DNA from: Blastococcus sp.
Lineage (GTDB): Bacteria; Actinomycetota; Actinomycetes; Mycobacteriales; Geodermatophilaceae
Reading direction: 5' to 3'
DNA: 64,000 nucleotides
Assembly (NCBI GenBank): GCA_025465355.1
Contig: JAODNN010000028.1
Location: 1-64,000 of the forward strand
In this document: one piece after another, positions 7,243-17,306 of the stretch
Layout: each line of letters begins with the position of its first letter
Numbering within the stretch: position 1 is the first letter of the stretch
The notes under the pieces: generated by a model
Told to the model about the DNA's origin: nothing
Seen by the model: only the letters and a program-made list of their open reading frames with translations
Databases searched by the model: none
Program-made: the position numbers and the translations under genes

Positions 7243-8387
7243 ATCCAGTCGCGACGCTTGAAGACGGCGTACAGCAGCCCGCTGACCAGGGCCATCAGCA
7301 GCAGGGCCATGAGATAGCCGTACTGCCAGTGCAGCTCCGGCATCCGGTCGAAGTTCATCCCGTACACCGTGCCCACCAGCGTCGGAGCGAACAGGATGGC
7401 CGCCCACGCGGAGATCTTCTTGACCTCCTCGCCCTGCGCGATGCTCGCCTCCGTGAGCTCGCGGATCTCCTCGTTCTGCCGCTGCGCGACCAGCGTCGCG
7501 TTGACGGTGAGGATGTCGCGCAACTGCAGCCGGAAGCCTTCCACCCGCTCGTTGACCTGGACGACGTGGTCGGTGACGTCGCGCAGGTAGCTGCGCAGTT
7601 CCTCGCCGACGCCGTACTTGTCGAACCCCGCCATGATCGCGGCGAGGATGCCGGTCAGCGGCTGGACGGCGCGCTGGAACTCGAGCACCTCCTGGGAGAG
7701 CTCGTAGATGCGCCGGCTCACCCCCGGGTCACCCCTGAAGACCTCGGTCTCGATCTCGTCGATGTCGTTGGCCAGCCCGGCGACGACCGGCGAGTACCCG
7801 TCGACGACGGCGTCCAGGATCGCGTACAGCACCGCCTCGGTGCCCATGGCCAGCAGCGCCGGCTCGCTCTCCAGCCGGCGACGAACCCGCGCCAGGTCCG
7901 GCGACTCGCTGTGCCGGACCGTGATGGCGAAGTTCGGCCCCAGGAACAGGTGCAGCTCCCCGAACTCGACCTCCTCGGCCTCGTCCACGTACCGCGCGGC
8001 CTTGAGGACGACGAACAGCGTCTCCCCGTAGCGCTCGAACTTCGGCCGCTGGTGGGCCTTGATCGCGTCCTCGACCGCCAGCTCGGGCAGGTCGTAGAGC
8101 TCGGCCATCTCGCCCAGCGCCTGCGCCCCGGGGCGGTAGAGACCCAGCCACGCCATGCGCTCCGGGTCGTCTGCCAGCGCCTGCCTGCTCTCGGTGGCCG
8201 TCTCGGGGGTGGCGACCCGGCGTCCGGATGAGTAGACGGCGTTGTCGACCATCCGCGACGGGCCGGCGGGTGCCACGGCCGGATCCACGACCGCGGCGAT
8301 ACCGACCAGCGGCGGCCGCACCTCGATGCGGGGACGGCGGGTGAGGGTGCTGAGCGCGGTGAGCGGCGCACGGCGACGATCGGTCAT
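7239..8387 (-). CDS. corA: CorA-type magnesium/cobalt transporter
   Basis: A 382-residue divalent-cation channel of the CorA/MIT family. A long acidic and coiled cytoplasmic domain precedes two C-terminal membrane helices, with the signature YGMN (in VGTVYGMNFDRMPE) at the end of the first helix and a basic tail (KRRDWI) after the second. It probably imports Mg2+. ATG at 8387 has GGGAG upstream. The first ~75 residues are a variable, Pro/Arg-rich leader. The stop codon coincides with the start of the REP-like repeat. Confidence 0.93.
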   Translation of the reverse strand: MTDRRRAPLTALSTLTRRPRIEVRPPLVGIAAVVDPAVAPAGPSRMVDNAVYSSGRRVATPETATESRQALADDPERMAWLGLYRPGAQALGEMAELYDLPELAVEDAIKAHQRPKFERYGETLFVVLKAARYVDEAEEVEFGELHLFLGPNFAITVRHSESPDLARVRRRLESEPALLAMGTEAVLYAILDAVVDGYSPVVAGLANDIDEIETEVFRGDPGVSRRIYELSQEVLEFQRAVQPLTGILAAIMAGFDKYGVGEELRSYLRDVTDHVVQVNERVEGFRLQLRDILTVNATLVAQRQNEEIRELTEASIAQGEEVKKISAWAAILFAPTLVGTVYGMNFDRMPELHWQYGYLMALLLMALVSGLLYAVFKRRDWI

Positions 8388-8644
8388 GACGGACTCCCGG
8401 GAAGGCGGGGACGACGACGGGTCTGAGTGAGGTCCCCCCGCCGTCCCGGCCGCTGGGCAGCCGTGTTCAGGCGGGGCAGATCTCCGGACCGGTACTGGGC
8501 GGCTCGGTGCGCGCATCGGTCCGCATCGGCTCTGCTCCCTCCGGTCGTCCGGCCGCCGTCCGTCACGGGACCGTCGTACATGGTTACACGCCGTGTCCAG
8601 CCCCGTGCCAGAGGCGGGACCGGCCGTCACCCGATCCGATGTGC

Positions 8645-9526
8645 CTACGTTCCGGCGAGGATCCCGGGCGGGTAGGCGCCGTTGGCGACCAGCCGGCGGG
8701 CCATCCCCTTGGCCAGCTCGACCACGCGCGCGGTCGGTCCTGCGCCCAGGGCAAGCCACGGGTCAGCCGAGAGGACGTCGGTCTCGGCCTCCACCCGCGC
8801 CCGTAGATCCTTCCCGGCCGCCGTCAGCCCGCCGTCGTCGATGAGGCCTCGCTCCACCAGCGCGGCGGTCTCGGCCGCCCACTCCTCGTCGCTCCACCCG
8901 CGGGTCGCCTGCGCGGCGGCGGGGGTGAAGCCGCGGCCGGTCGTCGTGTGCGTGATGAGTGCTTCCAGGCCGTTCAGGTCGGCGTGCAGAAGCGCAGCGA
9001 TGTGCCCGTCGCCGCGGTGCTCACGCAGCAGCGTCGCCGCGTGCCACAGGTCCAGCAGCGGCTCACCGGGCCACGGCAGATCGGCGTGGGCGGCGTAGAG
9101 CGGACGCCCCTCGGGGGTCAGCGCCGAGCACGCCTGACGCAGCAGCCCGGCCAGTTCGGCGAATTCGGCGGAGTCGATCACCTCGGGCCCCAGCAGCCGG
9201 GTGAGCGTGGCGCGGGCCGTCTCGAATCGCACCTCGATCACCTGGTCGGGGCCGGCCAGGCTCCAGGCGCGCGGGATCATGTGCGCGACGAGCGACGGTG
9301 AGAAGTTGTAGAAGGTCGCCGTCACCACGCCCGCACCGACGGCGCCCATCGGTGCGGCGCGCCCGGCGAAGTAGCTCATCCGGCCGGGCTTCAGGCCGAT
9401 GGCGGAGAAACCGTCGTCGTGCTCCGGCGCGAAGTAGACGTGCGAGTGCAGCGGCTCGACCGCACGGTGAGCACGGGCCACGAGAGCGGGGTCGAGGGCG
9501 TGTGCGGATTGATCGACGCTCACCAT
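8645..9526 (-). CDS. SCO6745-type conserved actinobacterial protein
   Basis: A 293-residue protein recognised as the SCO6745-like family of actinobacteria, whose biochemical role is unknown. Visible: N-terminal ARAHRAVEPLHSHVYFAPE, the central GRAAPMGAVGAGVVTATFYN motif typical of the family, and a C-terminal winged-helix-like part (GWSDEEWAAETAALVERGL). No signal peptide or membrane segment. ATG at 9526; a GTG follows one codon later. It is a single gene between corA and the plus-strand GYD gene. Confidence 0.75.
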   Translation of the reverse strand: MVSVDQSAHALDPALVARAHRAVEPLHSHVYFAPEHDDGFSAIGLKPGRMSYFAGRAAPMGAVGAGVVTATFYNFSPSLVAHMIPRAWSLAGPDQVIEVRFETARATLTRLLGPEVIDSAEFAELAGLLRQACSALTPEGRPLYAAHADLPWPGEPLLDLWHAATLLREHRGDGHIAALLHADLNGLEALITHTTTGRGFTPAAAQATRGWSDEEWAAETAALVERGLIDDGGLTAAGKDLRARVEAETDVLSADPWLALGAGPTARVVELAKGMARRLVANGAYPPGILAGT

Positions 9527-9736
9527 GCGCCGCACCCTACGGCCCGGGCCCCGCGCTGTGGGCACGGCGCCGGAGAGCTGAAAGGAGTGGGTCCGTTCTT
9601 CGCCAACGGAATCCGAGAACCGCGCGCGGTCACCGCCACGCCGCTGTTGACGACGTCGGATCCGAGACCGTTGCGTCGACACCGGACGGACCGGAGCATC
9701 GGCCGCCCACGGGGACTGTCGAGAAGGAGCGCGCCC

Positions 9737-10063
9737 GTGCCTCGTTTTCTCTTGATCGTCAACTACGCGCCCGAGGGCGCGCGGGCTCTCCTGTCCAGCG
9801 GCGGATCAGCCCGGGTGAGCGTCGTGGAGAAGGCCGCCACCGGCCTGGGCGGCCGGCTCGAGAGCTTCGACTTCGCGTTCGGGAGTGACGACGCGTACAC
9901 GATCGTGGACCTGCCCGACAGCGAGTCCGCCGCCGCCCTGGCGTTGACGGTGAGCTCGAGCAGTGTGGTCCGCGTGCGCACGGTCGTGCTGCTCACCGCG
10001 GAGCAGATCGACCGCGCGTCCCAGATCCACCCCGACTACACGCCTCCGGGACAGACCACCTGA
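9737..10063 (+). CDS. GYD-domain protein
   Basis: A 108-residue small alpha/beta protein of the GYD family (ferredoxin-like fold, function unknown). Typical features: FLLIVNYAPEGARALL at the start, a central GGRLESFDFAFGSDDAYTIV and the ending VVRVRTVVLLTAEQID. The GTG start at 9737 is preceded by GAAGGAG with 7 bp spacing. It is alone on the plus strand, and its stop lies 19 bp from the convergent amidohydrolase gene. Confidence 0.82.
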   Translation: MPRFLLIVNYAPEGARALLSSGGSARVSVVEKAATGLGGRLESFDFAFGSDDAYTIVDLPDSESAAALALTVSSSSVVRVRTVVLLTAEQIDRASQIHPDYTPPGQTT

Positions 10064-10082
10064 GGACCGCCCTCGCGCGGGC

Positions 10083-10985
10083 TCATGCGCCCTCCAGTCC
10101 GAACAGGCGCGCGCCATTGCCCCACAGGACGGCGCGCAGCCACTCCTCCCCCAGGTCCAGCCGGTGCAACGCGGCGAGCTGGTGAGCGTAGGGGTACGGG
10201 ATGGTCGGGAAGTCGGTTCCGAGCAGCACCTTGTGCCGGAGCGCCGCCAGCCGGGGCAGGTCGGTGCGGTCGAAGGGCATCAGCTTCTCGGTGAAGTCCG
10301 TGGCGAACATCGTGGTGTCCAGGTGCACCCGCTCGAAGCGCTCCGCCAGGTCCATGAACTCCCGGTATTCCGGCATACCGAGGTGTGCGATCACCAGCTG
10401 CAGCCCGGGGTATCGCTCCAGCAGGCCGTCCACCGGCCCCGGTCCGGTGTGCTCGCCGACGCGCGGTCCCGAGCCGCAGTGGATGACGACCGGCGTCCGG
10501 GTCTCCTCCAGGCGCCCCCACACCGCATCGAGCACAGGGGCCCGGGGGTCGAAGCCGCCGACCTGGACATGCACCTTGAAGATCCGCGCCCCTCGGTCCA
10601 ACGCCTCCGCGACGTAGGCCGGCGCCTCGGGCTCCGGATAGAACGTCGCCGACTGCAGCACGCCGGGATGCGCCGCCGCGAACTCGGCCGACCAGTCGTT
10701 GAGCCACGCGGCCATGCCCGCGCGGTGGGGGTACGGCAGCGTCGGGAAGGTCCGCACACCCAGCCGTTCGAGGATGGCCAGCCGCTCCTCCACCGGAACC
10801 GGGTACTGCACCGGCCAGCTCGCGCCGTAATGCGCCTCGGCGTCCTCGAAGAACTTCCAGACCTTGGCCTGCACCCGGTCCGGAAGGAAGTGCACGTGCA
10901 CGTCGACCAGTCCCGGCAGCCCGAGCTCGCGCCAGTACCGCGGGACGTCGTCGTCGTCGACCGGCGGCCGCAGGGAGGAACTCAT
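10083..10985 (-). CDS. Amidohydrolase-2 family protein
   Basis: A 300-residue TIM-barrel metal-dependent hydrolase or decarboxylase of the amidohydrolase-2 group (related to ACMSD and gamma-resorcylate decarboxylase). Metal ligands visible: DVHVHFLP near residue 28, VVIHCGSGP, VIAHLGMP and LLGTDFP. The substrate is unknown. Its ATG overlaps the stop of the upstream oxidoreductase gene (ATGA), so the two are coupled in the smpB-led operon. Confidence 0.85.
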   Translation of the reverse strand: MSSSLRPPVDDDDVPRYWRELGLPGLVDVHVHFLPDRVQAKVWKFFEDAEAHYGASWPVQYPVPVEERLAILERLGVRTFPTLPYPHRAGMAAWLNDWSAEFAAAHPGVLQSATFYPEPEAPAYVAEALDRGARIFKVHVQVGGFDPRAPVLDAVWGRLEETRTPVVIHCGSGPRVGEHTGPGPVDGLLERYPGLQLVIAHLGMPEYREFMDLAERFERVHLDTTMFATDFTEKLMPFDRTDLPRLAALRHKVLLGTDFPTIPYPYAHQLAALHRLDLGEEWLRAVLWGNGARLFGLEGA

Positions 10986-11905
10986 CGGACGGTGACGACG
11001 ACCTTGCCGCGGACGTGCCCGCCGGCGACCATCCGCTGCGCCTCGGCCAGCTTCTCCAACGGGAAGGCCTTGGCGATCGGCACCCGCAGCTGGCCGGCGT
11101 CGGCCATCCTGGCCAGCTCCTCGAGGTCGTGCTGATCGGGCCGGACGAACATGTAACGGCCGCCGAGGTCGCGCACCGCAGGGTCGACGGCCGACACGAT
11201 GCGGGAGGGGTCGCGCACCTGCCGAGGCGCGTCGGCGAGGGTGTCGCCGCCGACCAGGTCGAAGACCGCATCCACCGGCTCCGAGAGCTGCCCGCTGATC
11301 GGGCCCGCGGAATAGTCGAGGACCTCGGCGGCGCCGGCGTCCCGGAGGAAGCCCTCGTTCCGGGGGCTCGCCGTCCCGATCACGTGTGCACCGAGGGCAA
11401 CGGCGATCTGGACGGCGAAGAAGCCCACCCCGCCCGCGGCCCGATGGATGAGCACCCGCTCACCCTCGCTGACGTCGAGGACCTCGGTCAGGGCCTGGTA
11501 GGCGGTCAACCCCGCGAGCGGCACCGCTCCTGCCTCGGCGAAGGACAGCGACTCCGGCTTGTGCGCGATGCAGCGCTGAGGGGCGGGCACGAACTCCGCC
11601 GCCGTCCCCCACTGGACGTCGTCCCGGCGCACGTAGCCGAAGACCTCGTCCCCGGGTTCGAAGCCGACGACTGCGGGCCCGGCCGTCTCGACGACGCCGG
11701 CGACGTCCCAGCCCGGAATGATCGGGAAGTGGTGCGGATAGGCATTCGCGAGGTACCCGGCGCGGATCCCGATGTCGACCGGGTTCACACCGACGGCGTG
11801 CACCGCCACGAGGATGGTGTCCGGCCCGACTGGTGGGGTGGGCAGATCGGTGCGCAGCCGCAGGACGTCGTCGTCCCCGAACTGATCGAACGCCATGCCG
11901 CGCAT
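10982..11905 (-). CDS. Zinc-independent quinone-oxidoreductase-like MDR protein
   Basis: A 307-residue medium-chain dehydrogenase/reductase of the quinone oxidoreductase (QOR) group. A GroES-like N-half (VHAVGVNPVDIGIRAG, IPGWDVAGVVE) is followed by an NADPH-binding half (VLIHRAAGGVGFFAVQIA). It lacks the Cys-rich structural zinc loop of alcohol dehydrogenases. It probably reduces quinones or alkenals with NADPH. It begins 4 bp after the smpB stop and overlaps the amidohydrolase start by 4 bp. Confidence 0.88.
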   Translation of the reverse strand: MRGMAFDQFGDDDVLRLRTDLPTPPVGPDTILVAVHAVGVNPVDIGIRAGYLANAYPHHFPIIPGWDVAGVVETAGPAVVGFEPGDEVFGYVRRDDVQWGTAAEFVPAPQRCIAHKPESLSFAEAGAVPLAGLTAYQALTEVLDVSEGERVLIHRAAGGVGFFAVQIAVALGAHVIGTASPRNEGFLRDAGAAEVLDYSAGPISGQLSEPVDAVFDLVGGDTLADAPRQVRDPSRIVSAVDPAVRDLGGRYMFVRPDQHDLEELARMADAGQLRVPIAKAFPLEKLAEAQRMVAGGHVRGKVVVTVR

Positions 11906-11909
11906 ACGG

Positions 11910-12386
11910 TCAGCGCCGTCCCTTCACGTAGCGGCCGAACGCCTTCTGGATCTCGCGGCGGGAATCCCGCTCGGCGAGGTCGTGCCGCTTGTCGTAGGAC
12001 TTCTTGCCCTTCGCAAGCGCCAGCGTCGCCTTGACCTTGCCGTCCTTGAAGTACAGATCGAGCGGGACGAGCGTGAGCCCGCCCTCCTTGATCTTCCCGA
12101 TCAGCTTGTCGATCTCGCTGCGGTGCATGAGCACCTTGCGCTTGCGACGAGGGGCGTGGTTGGTCCAGGTGCCCTGCACGTACTCGGGGATGTGCACGTG
12201 CTGCAGCCAGACCTCGCCGTCGTCGATCGAGGCGAAACCATCCACCAGCGACGCACGGCCGGCACGCAGGCTCTTCACCTCGGTGCCGGTCAGCGCGAGC
12301 CCGACCTCGTAGGTGTCGAGGATCGAGTAGTCGTGCCGCGCCTTCTTGTTCTGGGCAATGAGCTTGCGCCCGGTCTCACGCGGCAT
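11910..12386 (-). CDS. smpB: SsrA-binding protein SmpB
   Basis: A 158-residue tmRNA partner that places tmRNA in the decoding centre of stalled ribosomes. Typical start [15 protein letters not shown], the [18 protein letters not shown] block and basic C-terminal tail ([20 protein letters not shown]). Length is normal. It follows ftsX by about 60 bp on the same strand, the common prfB-ftsE-ftsX-smpB order of actinobacteria. The tmRNA gene itself lies about 5 kb further on. Confidence 0.98.
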   Translation of the reverse strand: MPRETGRKLIAQNKKARHDYSILDTYEVGLALTGTEVKSLRAGRASLVDGFASIDDGEVWLQHVHIPEYVQGTWTNHAPRRKRKVLMHRSEIDKLIGKIKEGGLTLVPLDLYFKDGKVKATLALAKGKKSYDKRHDLAERDSRREIQKAFGRYVKGRR

Positions 12387-12447
12387 GAGTCCAGGTTACT
12401 GCGGAGCGCGATCTTGCCCCCGCAGACGCCAGGAGAGAGCGGCCCGA

Positions 12448-13332
12448 CTACAGACGCACGTACAGGCGCAGCGTCACGTAGGCGGCGATGCCGGCCAGGC
12501 CCACACCGGCCGCGGCGATGATCGGGCTGATGAAGGCGATCGCCGACCAGTCGACCGGCGGGATGATGCCGGCCTTGATCGGGCCGGCCAGGGTGCGGTC
12601 GACGAACAGCACCTTGGTGAGGACCAGCCCCACGATGGCGAGCATCGCGCCGATCAGACCGGCGACCGCGGCCTCGAGGATGAACGGCAGCTGGGTGTAC
12701 CAGCGCGAGGCGCCGACCAGCCGCATGATGTTCGTTTCGTTGCGCCGGTTGAACGCCGCCAGCTGGATCGTGTTCGAGATGAGGAGCAGCGCTGCCAACG
12801 CCTGGACCACCGCCACGGCGATCGTCGCGTTCCGGGCCCCGTTGAGCAGGCTGAACAATCGGTTGAGGAAATCGCCCTCGTCGCGGACCTGGTCCACGCC
12901 GTTCTTCCCGTTCGGGAAGGTGGCGGCGATGACCGAGTACCGCTCAGGGTTGACCAGCTCGACGCGGAAGCTCTCGGGCAGCGCGTCGGCCGGGGTGTTC
13001 TGCACCAGCTCCGGCTGCTGACTGAACTGCTGCTTGAAGCGCGCGTACGCCTCGGTCTTGGACTCGTAGATGAAGTGCTTGACCTCGGGCGAGTTCTTCA
13101 GCTGCGTCTCGATGGCGCTCCGCTGCTGATCGGTGACCGTGTCCGACAGGAAGATCGAGACCTGCACCTTGTCGTAGTAGATCGCCTTCATGTCGGAGAT
13201 CATTCCGGCGATCAGCAGGCCGGTGCCCAAGAGTCCGAGGGAGATGGCGGTCGTCAGGATCATCGCGACCGTCATGGTCAGGTTGCGACGGAGCCCGGTG
13301 GCCACCTCGGAGAGGACGAAATTGACGCGCAT
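12448..13332 (-). CDS. ftsX: Cell-division ABC transporter permease FtsX
   Basis: A 294-residue membrane partner of FtsE. One helix near the N-terminus (TVAMILTTAISLGLLGTGLL) is followed by a large extracytoplasmic domain (about 45-165, regulates peptidoglycan hydrolases) and three C-terminal helices (AVVQALAALLLISN, PFILEAAVAGLIGAMLAI, IAFISPIIAAAGVGLA). The conserved NETNIMRLVGAS cytoplasmic loop contacts FtsE. It lies 71 bp downstream of ftsE. Confidence 0.97.
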   Translation of the reverse strand: MRVNFVLSEVATGLRRNLTMTVAMILTTAISLGLLGTGLLIAGMISDMKAIYYDKVQVSIFLSDTVTDQQRSAIETQLKNSPEVKHFIYESKTEAYARFKQQFSQQPELVQNTPADALPESFRVELVNPERYSVIAATFPNGKNGVDQVRDEGDFLNRLFSLLNGARNATIAVAVVQALAALLLISNTIQLAAFNRRNETNIMRLVGASRWYTQLPFILEAAVAGLIGAMLAIVGLVLTKVLFVDRTLAGPIKAGIIPPVDWSAIAFISPIIAAAGVGLAGIAAYVTLRLYVRL

Positions 13333-13403
13333 GGATTCCCTATCTGGATTTCAGCACGGGGGAAGGCGACCGGCTGACAGTCGGTGGCACGCGGCGAAGC
13401 CGA

Positions 13404-14093
13404 CTAGCGGCCGACGCCGTAGACACCACGCGACTGGTCACGGGTGATCTGGCCGCCGTTGAGCTCGATGACGCGCCGCCGCATGGAGTCGACGATGTGG
13501 TAGTCGTGCGTCGCCATGATCACGGTCGTCCCGGTGCGGTTGATCCGCTCGAGCAGCAGCATGATGCCTTCGCTGGTCTCCGGGTCGAGGTTGCCGGTGG
13601 GCTCGTCGGCCAGCAGGACCAGGGGACGGTTGACGAAGGCGCGGGCGATGGCGACGCGCTGCTGCTCACCACCGGAGAGCTCGCTGGGGAGCCGGGCGGC
13701 CTTGCCTTCGAGGCCGACCATCTCCAGCACCTCGGGCACGACGCGCTTGATCGTGCGCTGGGGCTTGTTGATGACCTCGAGGGCGAAGGCGACGTTCTGG
13801 GCCACGGTGCGGTCACGCAGCAGGCGGAAGTCCTGGAAGACGCAGCCCATCGTGCGGCGCAGCTTCGGCACCTGCCACTTGCTCATCGTGTTCAGCGTCT
13901 TGCCGTTCACGCTGACCGTGCCCGAGGTGGGGCTGTCCTCCTTGAGCAGGAGACGCAGGAACGTCGACTTGCCCGAGCCGGACGACCCGATCAGGAAGAC
14001 GAACTCACCCTTGTCGATCTCGGTGGACACGTCGTCGAGGGCCGGCCGACCGCTGGCCGGATACAGCTTGGTGACGTGTTGCAGTTCGATCAC
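13404..14093 (-). CDS. ftsE: Cell-division ATP-binding protein FtsE
   Basis: A 229-residue ABC ATPase: Walker [10 protein letters not shown], signature LSGGEQQR, Walker [10 protein letters not shown]-loop GNLDPE. With FtsX it couples divisome assembly to cell-wall hydrolase activation. The GTG start at 14093 is chosen because family members begin with (M/V)I-x-L-x-x-V-T-K-x-Y, as seen in [12 protein letters not shown]. The open frame extends further upstream without homology. Confidence 0.97.
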   Translation of the reverse strand: MIELQHVTKLYPASGRPALDDVSTEIDKGEFVFLIGSSGSGKSTFLRLLLKEDSPTSGTVSVNGKTLNTMSKWQVPKLRRTMGCVFQDFRLLRDRTVAQNVAFALEVINKPQRTIKRVVPEVLEMVGLEGKAARLPSELSGGEQQRVAIARAFVNRPLVLLADEPTGNLDPETSEGIMLLLERINRTGTTVIMATHDYHIVDSMRRRVIELNGGQITRDQSRGVYGVGR

Positions 14094-14250
14094 GAGGTGC
14101 CACGCTACCTGCCGCGGGCCACACCAGCCCGTGTTCGCGGGGGAACTCTCGGGAGTCGTTTTCACAGACGGCCACCGACCGCGGGCTACCTGCCAGGTCA
14201 GCCGTTACGAAGGGCCCCGTCCGTCTCGCCGACTGTGAGCGGGACGACGC

Positions 14251-15363
14251 TCAGCCGGCGTCAGTGGTCTCCTGCTGACGGCGCCAGCGGATGCCGGCCT
14301 CGACGAAGCTGTCGATGTCGCCGTCGAGCACCGCGGCAGTGTTGCCGGTCTCCTGCTCGGTCCGGAGGTCCTTGACCATCTGGTACGGGTGCAGGACGTA
14401 GGAGCGCATCTGGTTGCCCCAGCTGCTCCCCTCCCCCTTGAGCGCATCCATCTCGGCGCGCTGCTCGGCCTGCCGGACGACGAGCAGCCGGGCCTGCAGC
14501 ACCCGCAGCGCCGCCGCCCGGTTCTGGATCTGGCTCTTCTCGTTCTGGCAGGACACCACGATCCCGGTCGGGATGTGCGTCATCCGGACGGCGGAGTCGG
14601 TGGTGTTGACGCTCTGCCCACCGGGTCCGGAGGAGCGGAAGACGTCGACCCGGATCTCGTTCTCGGGGATCTCGACGTGGTCGGTCTGCTCCACGACCGG
14701 CAGCACCTCGACGCCGGCGAATGAGGTCTGCCGGCGACCCTGGTTGTCGAAGGGCGAGATGCGTACGAGCCGGTGGGTGCCCTGCTCGACCGACAGCGTG
14801 CCGTAGGCGTACGGGTGCTTGACCGCGAACGTGGCCGACTTGATGCCGGCCTCCTCGGCGTAGCTCACGTCGTAGACCTCGGTCGGGTACTTGTGCCGCT
14901 CGGCCCAGCGCAGGTACATGCGCATGAGCATCTCGGCGAAGTCGGCGGCGTCCACGCCCCCGGCCTCGGAGCGGATGGTCACCAACGCCTCGCGGGAGTC
15001 GTACTCCCCCGACAGCAGCGTGCGCACCTCGAGCTCGTCGATCACCGTGCTGATGTTGGCGAGCTCCCGCTCGGTCTCCGCGATCGTGGCCTCGTCGCTC
15101 TCTTCGTCCGCCATCTCGTGCATCAGCGCGACGTCCTCCAGCCGGCTGCGCAGTTCCTCGACGCGGCGCAGGTCACCCTGCAGGTAGGACAGCCGTGAGG
15201 TGAGCGCCTGGGCCGCCTCGACGTCGTTCCAGAGATCGGGGGCGGCGGCCTGCTGCTCGAGGTCGGCGATCTCGCTGCGCATGTCGTCGACCCGCAGCAC
15301 GGCCTCGATCGACTTCAGAGTCGTGTTCAGTTCGTCCAGACGGACGGAGAAGTCGGCGGCCAC
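14251..15363 (-). CDS. prfB: Peptide chain release factor 2
   Basis: A 370-residue class I release factor reading UGA/UAA. Stop-codon recognition tripeptide SPF ([12 protein letters not shown]) and the peptidyl-hydrolysis loop GPGGQSVN are intact. The frame is uninterrupted, so the programmed +1 frameshift seen in many other bacteria is absent. It lies 157 bp upstream of ftsE on the same strand. Confidence 0.98.
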   Translation of the reverse strand: MAADFSVRLDELNTTLKSIEAVLRVDDMRSEIADLEQQAAAPDLWNDVEAAQALTSRLSYLQGDLRRVEELRSRLEDVALMHEMADEESDEATIAETERELANISTVIDELEVRTLLSGEYDSREALVTIRSEAGGVDAADFAEMLMRMYLRWAERHKYPTEVYDVSYAEEAGIKSATFAVKHPYAYGTLSVEQGTHRLVRISPFDNQGRRQTSFAGVEVLPVVEQTDHVEIPENEIRVDVFRSSGPGGQSVNTTDSAVRMTHIPTGIVVSCQNEKSQIQNRAAALRVLQARLLVVRQAEQRAEMDALKGEGSSWGNQMRSYVLHPYQMVKDLRTEQETGNTAAVLDGDIDSFVEAGIRWRRQQETTDAG

Positions 15364-15408
15364 GTCGATCCAGCGTACTGGCGTTCGGGCGGTCCCGGGT
15401 TCGGCGGG

Positions 15409-17214
15409 TCAGCGACTCCCGGCGAGCTGCCCGGCGGCAGCGATGAGCCGGGACCGAGCCGACGCCGGCCGGGGGCGCGCCGCCATCCAGGCCGGCACCT
15501 CTTCGGCGGGCATCGGCCGCGCGATGTGGAAGCCCTGCGCGAAGGTGCAGCCCAGCGCCGCGGCCTGGGCGAGCTGCCCGGCGGTCTCCACGCCTTCGGC
15601 CAGGGTGCGCATCCCGCAGGTACGGCCGAGAGCGACGACCGCCGCGACGGCGGCACCCGCATGGCTGCCGCGGTCGTCCAGACCGCTGACCAGGCTGCGG
15701 TCGATCTTGAGCACGCCCGCCGGGATGGACACCAGCTTGCTGAGCGAGGAGTAGCCGCTGCCGAAATCGTCGATCGACACCTCGACCCCGCGGATCCGCA
15801 GCGCCGCCACCTGGGCAGCGGCACCGGCGGCATCCTCGGCGACGCAGGTCTCGGTCAGCTCGAGCACCAGCCGCTCGGGCGCGAGACCACCCTCGGCCAG
15901 CGCGCCGGTGACGTCGTCCACCAGCGTGCCGGTGCCGAAGTGCGTGGCACTGATGTTGACGCCGGTGACGAGGGTGAGCCCGGCGGCGTCCCACGCCGCG
16001 GTCTGCCGGACGGCGCTGGCGAGCACCCAGCGGGTGAGCGGCGCCATCAGGTCGCTCTGCTCAGCCAGGGGGATGAACTCCATCGGCGCGAGCAGACCGC
16101 GCTCGGGGTGCTGCCAGCGCAGCAGCGCCTCGACGCCGGTGACCTCACCGGTCGGAAGGTGCATGACCGGCTGGTAGTGCAGCATCAGCTGGCCGCTGTC
16201 GATCGCCTCCCGGAGCTCGGCGGCGACGAGCAGTCGCCGTTCAGCCGCGGTCCGCAGGTCGGGGCTGAAGCTGCGGATGCGGTTCCGGCCGGCGGCCTTG
16301 GCCGCGTACATCGCCAGGTCGGCGTCTCGCACCAGATCGGTGGAGCGGACCGCCTCGAGCCGACCGGACGGCGCGGTGGCGATGCCGATGCTGGTCGAGA
16401 GCCGGGTGCGGCGGCCGGCGAGCTCGAAGGGCTTCCCGAAGGTGCGCTGGAAGCGGCCGGCGAGCCGCTCGGCCCCCTCGGTGTCGCAGTCGGCGCACAG
16501 GACGACGAACTCGTCGCCTCCGAGCCGGCCGACGGTGTCCTGCGCCCGGGTCTCGGCGACCAGCCTGGTGGCCAGTTGGCGGAGCAGTTCGTCGCCGACG
16601 TCGTGCCCGAGCGAGTCGTTGACGTCCTTGAAGCCGTCGACGTCGAGGAAGAGCACGGCCACCGACGCACGGTCAGGGCGCTGCAGCTGCGCGTCGATGA
16701 GCTCGTGCAGGTGAGCCCGGTTGGGCAGCCCGGTGAGGTGATCGTGCCGGGCCTGCCAGGCCGAGGTCCGTTCCGCGCGGACCCGCGACGTGACGTCGGT
16801 GTGGGTGACCACGATCTGGCCGGCGCGGTCGACCCGGGTGGCCTGCAGGTGGTACCAGCGGGTGCCCGCGGGGTGCGACACGTCGTAGTCGGCCGCGACC
16901 TGGGCCCGGCCGCCGGCGGAGAGGTCACGGAGAGCGTCGATCAGCAGGCGCGGCGAGTCGTCCTCCCGGACGCTGCGCAGCATCGCGAAGTAGTTGCCGC
17001 CCACTCCGACCCGGAACCGGTCGTCGTCGAGGACCCCGGCCGCGGCGGTCCAGCCGGAGTTGGCCAGCAGCACCGTTCCGTCGGCGTCGAGCAGGAGGGT
17101 GGGCGACGGCAGAGCGTCGAGCACCGCCGCCACGAGCGCGGCGTCATCGGTCCGGTCGTCGCCGGTACGCCGCACGTCGAGCGGAAGCTCGGTCCGGTCG
17201 CCTCGTCGTCGCAC
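15409..17214 (-). CDS. PAS-like/GGDEF/EAL cyclic-di-GMP signalling protein
   Basis: A 601-residue cytoplasmic protein with three parts. An N-terminal PAS-like sensor (about 25-150) is followed by a diguanylate-cyclase domain with intact GGDEF (RLGGDEFVVL) and an EAL phosphodiesterase domain with EALLRWQHP, DDFGSGYSSL, KIDRSLV and EGVET. Both catalytic signatures look complete, so it could make and/or break c-di-GMP. GTG at 17214 (GAGG upstream) is the first plausible start that does not run through cutA, although the frame stays open further up. No membrane helices are seen. Confidence 0.9.
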   Translation of the reverse strand: MRRRGDRTELPLDVRRTGDDRTDDAALVAAVLDALPSPTLLLDADGTVLLANSGWTAAAGVLDDDRFRVGVGGNYFAMLRSVREDDSPRLLIDALRDLSAGGRAQVAADYDVSHPAGTRWYHLQATRVDRAGQIVVTHTDVTSRVRAERTSAWQARHDHLTGLPNRAHLHELIDAQLQRPDRASVAVLFLDVDGFKDVNDSLGHDVGDELLRQLATRLVAETRAQDTVGRLGGDEFVVLCADCDTEGAERLAGRFQRTFGKPFELAGRRTRLSTSIGIATAPSGRLEAVRSTDLVRDADLAMYAAKAAGRNRIRSFSPDLRTAAERRLLVAAELREAIDSGQLMLHYQPVMHLPTGEVTGVEALLRWQHPERGLLAPMEFIPLAEQSDLMAPLTRWVLASAVRQTAAWDAAGLTLVTGVNISATHFGTGTLVDDVTGALAEGGLAPERLVLELTETCVAEDAAGAAAQVAALRIRGVEVSIDDFGSGYSSLSKLVSIPAGVLKIDRSLVSGLDDRGSHAGAAVAAVVALGRTCGMRTLAEGVETAGQLAQAAALGCTFAQGFHIARPMPAEEVPAWMAARPRPASARSRLIAAAGQLAGSR

Positions 17215-17306
17215 GGTTCCTCGGCTCTCTGGGGCGCCGTCCGTGGCGTCCCGCTCCTGTGTGCATCGGCCTTTCGGGCCCCCGGCAGGAGCCCCGCGCG
17301 GCAGGA

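Noticed and set aside
8388-8644. Possible small gene between corA and the SCO6745-like gene
   Set aside because: No frame with a ribosome binding site and sensible composition was found in these 257 bp.
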